Source: Synchiropus splendidus
Lineage: Eukaryota > Chordata > Actinopteri > Syngnathiformes > Callionymidae
DNA: 64,000 bases
Direction of reading: 5' to 3'
NCBI RefSeq assembly: GCF_027744825.2
Contig: NC_071343.1
Coordinates: forward strand, 9,446,866-9,510,865
Part shown: positions 26,894 through 39,225 of the stretch, in pieces
Layout of the letters: every line of letters begins with the position of its first letter
How positions within the stretch are numbered: position 1 is the stretch's first letter
Position numbers and translations under genes: made by a program
Notes under the pieces: generated by a model
Told to the model about the DNA's origin: nothing
The model's database searches: none
Seen by the model: the letters and a program-made list of their open reading frames with translations, nothing else

Positions 26894-28638
26894 ATTGCCC
26901 TTCGCCGACAGCTACAGTGCCTTTTTTTGTGCCACTTTTGGAAAAATCATTCCTTTTGTCAGGTTTTTCAACCAACTCTCAGTGATACAACTGCGCCTTC
27001 CTTGATAGAAAACATAAGTAAATGCTCTAGTAAGTTGTGTCTGAGATGTGATTATGTCAGCTATGATTTATTAAAGAACATGTAAAAACTTGCAAACAAC
27101 TTGATGTGCTGTAATCCCCGACTTTAAGAGCCAAAGGCAGGAGAAGTGACAGAATCAGTCCCCTCGCCTGTTAGGATTTGTGAGTGTGTGTGTCACTGCT
27201 ACTGCAGATTCCTCTTGTAACACTTCTTCTTCTTTCATCTTGTGGTGCTTTCTGGATGAGAAAAGAAGCCAAACAAAGTGTGTGACGCGCGGCGCGTGTG
27301 TCAGCCCCTCTGACACTTGCCATTTTTCCTGTCATCAAACTCACATGGCGACTCGAGTGTCGACTGGATCAGGCCGACTTGCTCTTCATCAGCCTGACTC
27401 AGTGAGCAATGAGCGGCATTAGCCCATTACACACACATGATTACGTGGCCATTTCCTCCGCCGACGAGTCTCATCCGAAGCCAGTGAAGAAGCCACCGAC
27501 TGTGTAATTGTTTCCCATTAGGGGAAAGTGCCCAAGACTTGTGTCTCACTTCAGAGTTTGCTGACGAATGTCCGCAGAGGGAGGCGGGTGCCTTCTGCTT
27601 TGGCTTCTGGTGACATTGAAAAACAGAAAACTGCATTTTTATGGCATGTTTTTTTAATGAGGAGGAAAAACCAGGAGTCTGCCCACACTTCTCACTGCGG
27701 CAAACCGAAAAACATGCCTCATTTTTATTGGTTCAAATCATTGTTCCAATGTGTATTGATCGAAATTATCGGTATCGGCATAAATCATCACTCTTAGTTA
27801 TCAAGCGGAAGGCGTGAAGGAGACATCACCAGTTACACCATGATCTGAAGTTCAACTGAGGTCGTTCACTACAGCGACGCTGATCTGTACATGGGAATAA
27901 CCGAGGTTGGCTGTGATAGATCGGCCAACTGTGACTGACGTTCGAGTTAGTTCCGTGACGGTGCTGCCATCTACAGTTTGAAATCTGAACTACATATAAT
28001 CCAGCTGCGCTATCATATGGTTAGAATACATACATAAATACAAAAGTTTAATATGAGATTATATGTTGCTTTATGTATGTGTTTTTATTATATTTTTTTA
28101 TTTTTGTGTTTTTATTTATATATATATAAACGAGTCGTGAAAGAAATTCATATTTTGTATTCATTCATTACTTTTATCAAAAATTGGCAAAAGGTGATTT
28201 TCACCGCTAAATTATATTTTTTTATGTTTGATTCATTCATGGTTTGAATTCTAAATGTATTTTGTCTTACTAAGCTAAACAACACTAGCTATTATGTTTG
28301 CTGCAAGACAGATAAACCAAAGTCTGTCTGCACGGTGTGACCTCCATATCTGTCCTGTAGAGGGCGGTGTTGACAAAGGACTGGAAGATGCTGCTGTTCT
28401 GTTTTTTGAACCTAAACATTACAATAATAGACTCAGAATATTGACTCAGAACTGTTGTGTAAACGTTGCCAAATTACCTTTTCACTATTAAAAGTAGTAG
28501 GAAAATACCTGTAAATAAACACAGGGCAAAAGATTTGACTAATAATGTATATAGATTTGTGTTATATTTTCACAATTCCTAGTATTTAATTTTATTTACA
28601 GAGCAGGCACAAGATACAAAATGTAAGAGCAGACAATT

Positions 28639-28640
<2 letters not shown>

Positions 28641-28668
<28 letters not shown>
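28641..28668. repeat. Poly-T tract
   Basis: A run of 28 T. It could be the tail of a retroposed sequence on the minus strand, but no body is recognisable beside it. Confidence 0.85.
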
Positions 28669-28672
<4 letters not shown>

Positions 28673-29383
28673 AAATACAGTCATTTAAGACAGAACTGGG
28701 TTAAGAACAGTGTGTTTTTTGGACCTGTGGAGTGAATTCATGACTGCTGGTTAACATCTAAAAGCCAGTTGATCTTGTATTGTGTGACTCCACAAAAGTG
28801 GCAGTGTTGCTTCTCAAACATTCCCCCATGCTGATTTCTGTACGACATTTAAATGTGTTTCCTGAAAACCCTTCTGCTTCCATCCCAGACACACAATTAT
28901 GGTAATCACGTATGTACGATAAGACGGAGACCGCATTCTGTCCCACGTATGAAATGTCTTCAAATTCTATGACATAATTGTATCGAATCGAGGAAAGACA
29001 GACGCACATGAGAACAGCACATTAATCATCGATGCAAATGGAATTAAAGAGGAGTCTGACATTTACTTTTGCACTTTGGTTTACAGTATGTGAAGCTGCC
29101 CTTTGAGTCACTTGGATTTTTTCTTTTTTTTTTTTTTTTTACCTGTTTCCTCCTCCCACCCCCATATTGTGAAAATACACATACAGGTTTCTACTATTGT
29201 AATCACAGTGAAAATAAAGAAATGTTTGCTCTTCAAGAATGCTATGGTTACACTGTAAGTACATATCACGCAAAGCTATGTCAGATGTGCTGATGTAAAC
29301 TGAAGTTGTGCGTCGTAAAAATGAAGCAACTTGGGTTTATTGTCCATGAGTGCTGTCACTCTTTAAAAAGTATTGTTGCGTGC

Positions 29384-29385
<2 letters not shown>

Positions 29386-29463
<78 letters not shown>
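29386..29463. repeat. (TA)n microsatellite
   Basis: About 39 TA units just upstream of a Tc1-like remnant. Confidence 0.95.
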
Positions 29464-29464
<1 letters not shown>

Positions 29465-29516
29465 TACATAGCAGATACATGCTGAAGACATACAATATAT
29501 CACATATCATTATGTA

Positions 29517-29826
29517 ACTTTTTTTCGACGACTCAAAGTAGCCACCTTTAGCTTTGCTGACAGCTCAATCCCTTTGCCTTCTTTAGGAGCTCCATGATGC
29601 AGTCACCTGTTGGAAACCCATGAAGCTCATTGTGAGAAGAGTGAGCAAAGCAGTCAAAACAAAGGGTGGCTTGTATGAAGAATCTAAAATCTAAAACTTG
29701 TTTTGAGTAATTTCACATTGTTTACTACACCATGTGCTCATTCATAGCTTCGAGGCCTTCAGTGAGAATCTACTGTCATCCAAATAGAGAGAACATATTG
29801 AATGAGATGTGTCCAAACTTTTGGCG
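29517..29826 (+). mobile_element. Internally deleted Tc1-like transposon remnant
   Basis: The left part (CGACGACTCAAAGTAGCCACC) and the right part (GGTGGCTTGTATGAAGAATC, then GTGTCCAAACTTTTGG at the end) are the two outer portions of a Tc1-type fish transposon. I recognise them from the phrase GTGTCCAAACTTTTGG and the repeated GTGGC/TGAAGAATCTAAAAT module. Most of the transposase gene between them is missing. What remains is about 310 bp and cannot encode protein. Confidence 0.6.
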
Positions 29827-31707
29827 CACAAGTGAATCCATTATATGAACATATAGTGTACTACTGATGTAAGTATGCGATGGAAAAGAAACATAGATTT
29901 TTTAATTATTTTCTATGAAGTTGACTTATGTTATTTAAATAAATAAACTGTTTTTTGTCATTTCTTGAAACACTATACTGTATACTCTTCCTGTTTTTTT
30001 GTCAAATTATTAAAAAAAATAGCTTAAATCGCAGTGCGTGGTACAAAGAAAAACAATGTGTCAAAAAAAGGATGTGTGTGCAGCACAATAATGGTTAGAC
30101 ATACTGAAAGTTTGGCGTTTTTCCTTGTCAGTATAAAAAGATCTGCATTTATTTCCTGTTTTCAGTTCAGCTGTTGATCTATTCCTGTCATAACCAAAAG
30201 CATCGCCTCTTCCCTGTGTCCCGGCGGCAGTTTTCACCAGCGTCTTCGTGAATGGTGACACTCTCCTCTGTTCTTTTTTCAATTCACTGCATTATAATTG
30301 ATATAGATCTATTAAAATCATTGAGGTTTCATAAAATGCGAAAAACAGAAACCTAATTGGACCAAAACCATCATGAAACAGAGCCCAAATTTCACTATAT
30401 CGACTGTTGAGCCCTTGAAAAACAAGAGTGAAACCAACAAATGCTCAGCTTGACACATTAAAATATAGTTCAGCTGCCGGTCACTTATACACTTCTCTGG
30501 CCACTGGCAGTTGACTGAGTTTCCAGTTTGCCTTAAGAGTCTGTTTTTCTTTTTTTGTGTGTGTGTGTTCGTTTGTCAAAAGTTGTTCACCACTAGACTT
30601 GGCTGCATCTCGCGGCTAGGCAGCGGAAGCAATGTGGAAGTTCCCCTGCCGTCTTGCTTCCTCCCCACATGAATATTGTGAGCTCACATACACAGACCAC
30701 GAACCAGCCCAACGTCGGCTTTTGCAATGAGATCAAGTCTTCCTAACCATCATCGATGTGCCCGGTGTGTCGCCCTCAAAAACCTGAAAGTGCTGTTAAT
30801 ATTCACACGCACCGGTGCTTCGACTGCAACGAGAGCGAGGCCTGAGGTGGAGTGTGCGTGGAGTCTTAAGGGCCCGGCTGAGATCCTCCACGACCTGGCA
30901 GGAAAAACAGGAATCGCTTTCGTCGCTGTGCGATTGCACAACCTTGCTCTGGATTCATAACCCGCGTAGAAAAAAACTGGAAGCACTGCCCTGCGCTGTA
31001 ACCTGAAACTCAACTGGCTACATAACTAACAACTCGGATTCTCATTTGTTTGCACTCTACTGATTCCTTAGGCAAACGCACTCCTGTTATCACCTGCTTT
31101 GCTTAGCAGTTCAGTCGATCTGTGACAGAACTTTCCAGCAGTCTGGTCAACTCCTGAACGCTGTGATGACAGAGCTCAATCTGCACAAGTAACTGCAAGA
31201 GCAGTGGCGCTGACAGGAAGTAGCGCAAACAGCTTTAGAACCACAGAAACAGCTCGGGCCCGTGTCCTTTTGAGGGAGGAAAGCGACGATCGAGAGACGA
31301 CTGAACAGGGAAAATCGCGTAAACAAGAGTGCGACGCACGATCGATCATGCCTGGAGTGGAAAACAGAAATAAATCTGACATATTCAGACGAGGTTCAGA
31401 GCCCACGGCGAGCAGTCCCCCAGGTTAAAGAAGGAAATGGAGGGGAAAGGTGGAGGATGAAGAGACTCATTTGACATTTAGAGGCACTACCGGCTTCAGC
31501 GCCCACCTGTTCCTAAACAGAGATGGGAAAAGGACAAACAAGCCTCGGTGATGCAAGAGCGATTCGAGGCAGCGTCGTAGCTGCTCTGTGACGGCAGGTT
31601 GTCAACTCTGTGATTCAAAACAGTCCTCCTTGAATCAGAACTAGTTTCACATTTAAACTGTTGCTGTGCATTATGGGGCCAGCAGGGCTCGCAGTTTTGT
31701 AGCGACG

Positions 31708-31855
31708 GGCTCCTGAAGGGTCAAGAAACAGTGCCTGTATTGTCAGAGGCCACTAGGTGGCGCTCTAGTGGAATGAAACAGCTGTTTCAATAAACCCTCA
31801 CATCATCTTTAAAACCAAGGACACTGCCGTATGAAGCCTCGCAAGCCCATCGCTA
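31708..31855. mobile_element. Palindromic fold-back element, copy 3
   Basis: The left arm is CGACGGGCTCCTGAAGGGTC, AAGAAACAGTG; the right arm ends TATGAAGCCTCGCAAGCCCA. Positions 31750-31763 (CCACTAGGTGGCGC) match the CTCF core consensus perfectly, and the flanking GG and TC extend the match. The equivalent site in the right arm has been lost by deletion. Confidence 0.65.
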
Positions 31856-32015
31856 CAGTGTAGCAGGTTTGGAGTTTTTCCTTTCCATTTTTTACCCTAC
31901 CTGTCACTGACTAACCTGCCAAGTTCTTCTGTTTCATTTGAGTTTTGGGAGGTTAAAATAGATTTATGCTCCATGAATCAGAACCTACTACAACCATGAG
32001 ATGAGTGTTTCATTC

Positions 32016-32150
32016 CGTGAGGCTTTACGAAACAGTCGCCACATTTTTATAGCTCAGCAGGTGGCGCTCTCGGTTTTCAAATGATGTTTCATTGACATCT
32101 TTGTTCAAATCCAAATCAAAGATTTTAGAGCAGAGAGCGCCATCTAATGG
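32016..32150. mobile_element. Palindromic fold-back element, copy 4
   Basis: The left arm GTGAGGCTTTACGAAACAGT is followed by AGCTCAGCAGGTGGCGCTC; the right arm contains GAGCGCCATCTAATGG. CTCF-like cores lie at 32054-32067 (+) and 32137-32150 (-), each with one mismatch. The outermost right end is not recognisable. Confidence 0.6.
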
Positions 32151-33820
32151 CAAATTGATCAGATATAAGAGGCACTTCTCGGTCCTTCCTTTTTGCGTTT
32201 TATCGACAGTAAATATGTGGAAATTTCCTGCGACTACATGGTCTATCCAGGGGCACTGAGGTGTGTAGGTCCAGCTTTCACTTTGACAATGAACCAATAG
32301 GTTCTTTCTTTGTTTAGAGAGCGGTGTGCTAACCGATTTCATTGGACACGACTGCTCTTAGTGAAAAAAGAAAATAGTTTCAGGGACCACTGGAATGAAC
32401 TCTACGACAGATTTGGAGATGGGAGCGGAGCCAGAGAGATACATACCTCAAAAAACAACCAAAGACAGTCGTGGTCCGGTCTGTTTGTTCGCAAAATAGC
32501 TTGAAATGTAATGACCATATATGAATTATTGTTTTTCAGGAACTGTTGATGATGGCGGTGTTCTGGTTTACCATCTGGATCCAAAAATCGTTCTGATAAG
32601 AGGTCAAGAACGCTACAAACGCTGTGTGGCTTTCAAGGCAATTTGATAAAACCCTTTTTTTTTTTTTTTCCAACTATCAAAAATGGAATGTAGTGTATTG
32701 TGATTAGATCTAAATAAGGAAATAAAAAAAATCACAATACTGGCTAGGATCTTGGATTCTGTCATCGCGAAAACCGGTGTGTTAACATGTTCACACAACA
32801 CAACACAGCGTGAGTCCTAACAGATGTCTCATGTTGGTTTTGAGAATGTTTATTATTACAATATTTCCTCAATTCCTTTTCAAAAGTCAACAGTAAAGAA
32901 TCATTTATTTTACACAGAAAAAAAAAATCTTTAAAAATATACATTCTTCACAGCACTGCGTCTTCATGTCATTTGGGTCAAAACTTCATCCACTGTATTC
33001 AGTGATCAATGTGTTTCCTTTTTCTTTCTTTTTTTTTTTTTTTTTTACAAATCACATGTTTCAGGACATGAAGTACAGAATATGTAAATACCTGAGAACC
33101 CTCATAGAAGAAGTTTGCCGCATCATCCTAACATTTCAGTGCCAAATTGTTTATCTCTAAAAATAAGTTTACCTGAACCCTGTTTGATTCGCACACTCGT
33201 ATACGTTTGAGAACACTTAGCTAAAGCGCACACTCATTCACAAAAACCACATTTGCACTGACGTAGAACAGAAAAATAGAGTTGTGAAACAGGTTGTCTT
33301 CAAGTAAAACACTGACTCACAAAAGGATTTATAGAAAATCAATTTCCCTTTTTTTTTATAGATATATATGGCTGCTTCAGATAAAGTCCATTTATGAAAG
33401 CAAGAGTCACTTTTAAAAGTGCAAGATTTAACAAGGTCAGAGGTCATCAAGAATAAGATGTAAACCGACAAAACCAGAAATGTATCCAAGAAAACATTGG
33501 ATTTATGTACATTTATGTATGAATTTACTCCCCACATATTAACCAGTAGCATCCTGTCCTTCACTTCTTTTTTTACATTTGTCGATAAAACTGCACAATC
33601 ACTACATTTACATGCACAAATTATTTAATGCAGTGATAGAAATGGTAACAAAAAATGCCTTTGAAAAGTAGTAGCTGTCGGGTATTGCAGTAGCATGGGT
33701 GCCTCTGCTATTTACAAATGACTGTGGGATCTTCCAAAATACATGTTCTGTCTGTTTTGTTTGACAAGGCACAGATTCTCCTCCATAGCACGGTTTCAAA
33801 TAAAAGAATGTTTCAACACC

Positions 33821-33826
33821 TTTATT
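33821..33826 (-). terminator. ikzf2: Candidate polyadenylation signal of ikzf2
   Basis: TTTATT on the plus strand is AATAAA on the minus strand. It is the first such hexamer that I see downstream of the ikzf2 stop codon, giving a 3' untranslated region of about 1.5 kb. Ikaros-family transcripts can have much longer tails, so later signals near 32.9 kb may be used as well. Confidence 0.35.
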
Positions 33827-35326
33827 GGATGAGAATTAGGTCTGAAAAGTGAGGCGACTGGGTCTTCATTGTTGGTCCACATGAGGCAGTCCAGTCTCAT
33901 CCGTCAAGTCTTTTAAGATCAAAATTCTGGTTAACAACCCGGGATGACGCTTCATGAAACAGCGTCCTCATTTTCAGAGCGCACTAGATGGCACTCTTTG
34001 CTCTAAAATCATTGCATTCCAACTACCATTTCTATGTAACCTCATATTGTTTTTAAACCGAGAGTGCCGTTTTCAGCGGGGGACTGTTTCATGAGGCCAC
34101 ATCAGCACAGCGCTACTATCAACCTTTAGCTGAGGTTCAATCTACACCACGTGAAAATGCCTTTTTTTAAATCAAATCCAATAGAAGTCATTTTTCAATG
34201 GAACTATACTCTGAGTAACTGCAGCAATGAGAGCGATATAAATATCATCAGGAATATAGAGTGCATGTAAACCTCGTGATTGTCTTGACTTTATCATGAG
34301 CACACACTATCGGCACACAACTTTTCAAAGCTCCACATTCTGCCTCATGGTTCTGAAGAGCCAGGCACTTTTACTTCCCACTGATGTTCATAACTCATCA
34401 TGCAACTTGACATCAAAAAATTTAAAGCCACTAGAAAGTTATATTCTGGGCCGACTTTTTAAAACTTCAAAAACAGCTCCAAAATCCTGGAAAAGTTTTG
34501 AGTTATCAGAGACGTTATTTCAGCTCACAAAATGCGCCGTCCAGTAAAAGTAAAAACCTGTATTTCTAGAAGAAAGTTTGTTTAAATGCACTTGATATCC
34601 ATCTGATGTTTCACTTTCTGTTGAGTGTTTATCAGCAACTACACTTCCCTGTGACAACCTTGTTCGGAGTCAAAGAAAATATTCACTTCTTTGGTGGATT
34701 TCGTTTCAAAGTCTGAGCTATAAGCAGTAAAGAAAATACATTATTGTCAACTTGTCTTCAGTATTTATCCTTTTCTTGAAAGCATCTCCTCTTCATTCTC
34801 GCGATATCCAAACCAAACAACCAACTTTTTCAGGGCTTTGGAGGTTTGTATTATTCAAAGTTGCTGTACTTCACTACAACAATCTACTACATATACATTA
34901 AGATGATGGCTCTGGAAAGACACCTTCTCATCTCAGCTCAAATCACCTCAACTATTGTCCTCAAACTGATGATCATATTCAAACATACTACGAAGACGGC
35001 ATGAGGGTGGGATGGACTTGAACACAGCTGCATATGGCAACATCCTGTTTTGCGAGCCAAGGAACAGAAAGGAGTAAGATAAACACTGTGCAACATGTGA
35101 TGCTAGTCATTACCAAGATGTGTTTGAGGTTTTAAAATGGTTTCTGAGAGCATTGCTGGACTTCCAAAGCAGCCCACGCTGCTTGTTTCCCTTCATATGT
35201 CTATGATCGTTCAGATTCCAGAGTAGCTTAATGGTCCGTGATTGTGCTACACCTATGTAAACTATTTCATTGCGCAGTCCCAGAGGCGACTGATCAGACT
35301 TCTGCAGCGTTTCCTACATTTCCTCT
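33827..35326 (-). other. ikzf2: Probable 3' untranslated region of ikzf2
   Basis: This is the sequence between the stop codon (35327) and the first AATAAA on the minus strand. It is AT-rich, has no domain-encoding frame, and contains one palindromic-element copy at 33.94-34.12 kb. The assignment is by position only. Confidence 0.4.
33942..34118. mobile_element. Palindromic fold-back element, copy 5
   Basis: The left arm is GATGACGCTTCATGAAACAG and the right arm GGACTGTTTCATGAGGCCAC. The internal phrase CTCTAAAATCATTGCATTC is shared with copy 6. The core at 33981-33994 matches the CTCF consensus with one mismatch; the right-arm core is decayed. The copy lies in what is probably the ikzf2 3' untranslated region. 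Confidence 0.65.
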
Positions 35327-36105
35327 TTAGTGGAACGTGTGTTCGCCTCGGACGATGTGAGAGGAGAACTCGTAGCGGTCTTCGCTGCGGTGACCACAGA
35401 TGTTGCATTCCAGTGGATCTCTGTAACCATGGCAACCCATATGGATAGTGTACATGACATGGTCCAGAAAGAACACTCGACAATGCTCGCACTGGAACAC
35501 CCGCAGCTCTTTGCCGTCCTTGGCGAAGACCCTCACCCCGTCGTGATTGACGGCGGTGGCTTGCAGGGCGCCGGTACCTGACGCCGACCCACTTCGAGGC
35601 GACGCTACTGCCACATGATCCCCTGAATACACAGCAGGACTTGAACGCAACCTGTGACCCGTAGGGGTGCTTCCGGCGTGGTAGCCTGGCCTCTCCTGCG
35701 GGCTGCTGCGTGCCGAGTCAGCAGATTCCAATCCACTGTTGTTGGGAGACTCCTTTTGTCCCGACTGTGCCAGCTTTACCTGCCGCGGCAAAGCGCCGTT
35801 AGAGGTGGAGTGGCTGGGGTAATCGGTGGGAAGTATCAGCTGCGGCGGGAGGGCATCGCTGTTTCCAGGACGCTCTGGTCTTTGGCTTATGGGAAGAACA
35901 TGGTGGAACAGAGGGTTCACCATAGGAACCACCTCGGCCACAGACAGACCGGGATGGTGCAGCCGCAGCATGTCTGATCCAAGGTACATGGGGTTGTTGG
36001 GGGCCTGATCCATCATCCGGCCTGGCATCATTTCAGTCGGCTTTTCGTACTTGAGACCCATCTCATAGCTTAACTCTGGATAGCCGTAGCGAGCCATTTT
36101 ATCAC
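35327..36105 (-). CDS. ikzf2: Helios-like Ikaros-family factor, terminal coding exon (dimerisation fingers)
   Basis: This last exon adds 258 residues (207-464 of the predicted protein). It enters after the acceptor CGACAG|GT in phase 1 and ends at the stop at 35327. The exon start DKMARYGYPEL and the following MMDQAPNNPMYLGSDMLRL correspond to the conserved MMDQAINNA.TYLGAEAL block of Helios. A PNNSG segment rich in Ser and Pro follows. The last 56 residues form two C2H2 fingers (CEHC...HMGCH and CNIC...H), which in this family mediate homo- and heterodimers rather than DNA binding. The terminus GEHTFH is the Helios ending; Ikaros and Aiolos end differently, which is why I prefer ikzf2. Ikaros proteins are nuclear transcription regulators of lymphocyte development. 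Eos (ikzf4) is the main alternative. Confidence 0.88.
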
Positions 36106-38300
36106 CTGTCGTGAGACAAGACAAAACCCAAGTTACACAATTCGACCTCACGCTAATATGCATGACACGTGGCTACCTCGATGGTATAAAAAAGAACTTG
36201 ATCTGTGTGTGACTTTTGTTTTGTGATGTATTTTTGAAACCTGTTTTCCCAGTTGACCTCACTCTTCTCCTGGAAACTCCACCTGCTGATAGTATACTCA
36301 TCTCTCATGTCCTCCCCCGTGCGTCCTCTAACCTCTTGTCCCCCCTGTCACTGCTTCCAGTACACCTTGTTTGTTCTTTTAAAATCTAACTGTTGTGCGT
36401 CTAAACAGTGGAAAACCCCATCCATTTTGCATCAAGCTGTTAACCCCTTCAAAGTAGGGATGTGGTGAACTGGGCCATGTCAATAAGTGAAACGTTACAG
36501 GTGTATCTAACCACAGAGGAAAACATTTTCTAGCTGCACTTGCTCTAACTTCCTCTATTGCCAAAACAAACGGTTTGGCAAACGAAGTCAGAAAGCAGAA
36601 GCCTGTGGCCATTGAAATGTGAACTGAGATATTAAAAGCCATCAAGCCGTGACACCGTATATTTTTCAGAAGTTGTATACTGACCCACAAATTTTTGAGG
36701 AGTTGTGCTCTTCCTCTTGCCAACATTGCTGTGAAGTCTTTCCATCACGAGTGGGCGATCAAAGGTCCCCATGTGTCTTGGCTCTTTTGGAACATCACCT
36801 TTGTGGACGTGGACATAGTAGCGTCAAATATGTGTATTTCTCCTTCACTGACATGTGAATTATGTTGTTCATTTCAGTAGGATTAGTTCAAAAATTGCTG
36901 CATTGAAGGTGATTACATGAAACGTACATGGAAAATTCCCAAAATCCAAGAAGCCATATATCACCAGCCTTAGATGAATCTCAGTATTATAATGAATAAT
37001 TCAGGTATAACAGCACTTGATCCATTTAAAACGACAGGCAAAGTGAAGACACTTTTTCAGAGCAAAAAGTAGGAAAAAAGTTGCAGATTGACGAAATAAT
37101 ATTCTCATATATTCAGGACACATATATTACAAAACTAAATTACAAAACTTGCCAAAATAAAGTAAGAAAATAGGTAAAAAATATACTGAACTCAACTCAA
37201 TGAAAGACAAAAAACAAGAATTGGAACACGAAAGCTAAGAACGAAAAGCTGTGGTAGGACGTGAGAAAGCAGGGGCGCAAGGAGTTCATCATTCACTGAG
37301 GACAGCTGACCGCCAGGCCACCTGAAATTTACACACAGCTGTTTCAATTGACTCAAATCGCAGCGTCGGGTGACGATCCACGGCTCTCACTGAAACCTTA
37401 CTTGACATATAGCATCCTACAGTATGTGACCATGTGTTTGCCAGCGTTAGTCATATTCATGATCACATGACGGACGCCACATAATGTGAAATTGGACTCT
37501 GAGGGTGCACCACCTTGTGGCTTAACCCTTAACCCATAACCCAGCTTTTTTTTTGAGTGTAATCTTTAAGAGCGAGAATATATTGAGAAAACCATAACCC
37601 CTGTTGGAGACACTCCAGTAGGTGTATATCAAAATTATATGTCTGAAAAACAATGGAAAAGAAACTTAGACAGGGTTAGACTAGCGCACATACAACAACC
37701 ATCTGAAGCCATGAGAAATGTAATGGGGAAAAAAAGCGCTGCACTTGAAACCAGCGGACAACAAACATAACACCAGAGAAAGAGAGGAAATGGAACATAA
37801 ATAACCTCCAGACCACAGTATCACGAGACTCATCATCATGAGATTGATCAATCATATTAGCAGTGTACTTTGTAGTCGACTGAAAAGAGATTAATCTATA
37901 GTTAAACATCGGTCTGGGAAAAATAAAGTTAAAAAAAATAGAAAGGGGGCAGATGTTGCTGCTCCTTTTCACTTCCTGGCATTGAAAGAAGTTGGTATGC
38001 TGAACTGTGGCAGTGACATTTTTTTGGGGGGTTACTAGATCTTAGACCACTTGAAAACATGAAGTTTTTCATTCGCTAAACTCAGCAAAGATATCTCACG
38101 TACTCAGTGAAATATCACTGCAAAGCCAGAAACAAATTTTATTCAACAAATTTCTGCAAATGTAAAGTGACTTAATGTGCACCTTTCAGATGAGGGTACT
38201 GTCTATGTGGAACTCGAATTGTTTTCCTGTGACGTGGCGCTACGTGGAACAGTAGTGAGGGGGCCTTCACCGTGTGAATGATTCCAGTCAGATGAGTTAC
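36106..38300 (-). other. ikzf2: ikzf2 intron; expected exon 7 not found
   Basis: This 2.2-kb intron lies between the finger-4 exon and the terminal exon. Mammalian Ikaros genes have here a short exon encoding a basic KRKSS.PQKF motif. I searched both sides of the stretch by eye and saw no such sequence. Because the flanking exons are both in phase 1, skipping it keeps the reading frame. Short unrelated frames are present only. Confidence 0.6.
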
Positions 38301-38438
38301 CTGTGTAGGGGCTGGCGGCGGTGGCTGGATCCAGACCTATGCTTTGCAGGTAGCTATGACAGCGCTCTTTGTGTTCCTCCAAAGAGGTGCGCTGCTTGTA
38401 ACTTCGTCCACAGTAGTTGCACTTGTGTGGTTTGCCAA
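38301..38438 (-). CDS. ikzf2: ikzf2 exon with zinc finger 4
   Basis: The exon follows the acceptor TTTCAG|TTGGC and ends at ACACAG|GTAACT, 138 bp, phase 1 at both ends. It encodes V-GKPHKC, then finger 4 (CNYC, then EEHKERCH, predicted residues 166-187), and then [25 protein letters not shown] and [10 protein letters not shown] are near invariant in the Ikaros family. Finger 4 supports DNA contact made mainly by fingers 2 and 3. The tail after the finger is alanine/threonine-rich and differs from the mammalian one. Confidence 0.92.
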
Positions 38439-39019
38439 CTGAAAGTGAAGGCAGTTAAAGGAAAGAATATTAGTTCTATTCCCCGATGTGCACAAAGAGT
38501 GGGCAGTGCAAAACAAGATAATATGAAAGTGCAGGGCAGGTGTTTGCATAATAGTAAACAGAGGAGAGGTGGCACAACAAAAACTGTAGTTCACGGGTGT
38601 GTTGGAAACGTATTGCAAAAGCACACTATGACACAAATGGAAAGGCCGAACTCTCATGGCCCCAGGCTGGCTGCATTTCTTAGAAACTGTGTGTGGGACA
38701 CAAGACACAATGATGATATTAATAGTTTTTTTGCTTGTTTTTTCACGATTTATGGTGAAATACAGTACACAATAGATGTGTCAAACTCACAGCATGGGGT
38801 CCCAGTCTGGCCCACCAAGTAAATATCGATCGATCTAGTAGACTACTATCTTTATTTTGACTTCTTTCTACTTTTTAGATACATAGTGAAGACATCAAAT
38901 ATATAAAATGTATATAAAATGATTGTTTATACATACATACATATATGCCTGCGAACACCGCGGCTCATTTGTGGATCAGTTTGAGAGTCCTTGATCTCCG
39001 AAAAGGTCTCGTCTCGGTC

Positions 39020-39225
<206 letters not shown>

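Larger units (their letters stand above)
22421..33820. other. Intergenic region between erbb4 and ikzf2
   Basis: No exon of a known family is visible on either strand. The region holds (TA)n tracts, a poly-T run, a Tc1-like remnant, SINE-like fragments and palindromic elements listed separately. A patch from about 30.7 to 31.6 kb is relatively rich in CG and could be regulatory, but it has no recognisable coding content. The many short open frames carry no domain signatures. Confidence 0.6.

Noticed and set aside
35654..35977. 107-codon plus-strand frame
   Set aside because: Shadow of the GC-rich terminal ikzf2 exon on the opposite strand.
38274..38822. 182-codon open frame on the plus strand
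   Set aside because: It is antisense to the ikzf2 finger-4 exon and its intron; the real exon on the minus strand has splice sites, phase and zinc ligands.
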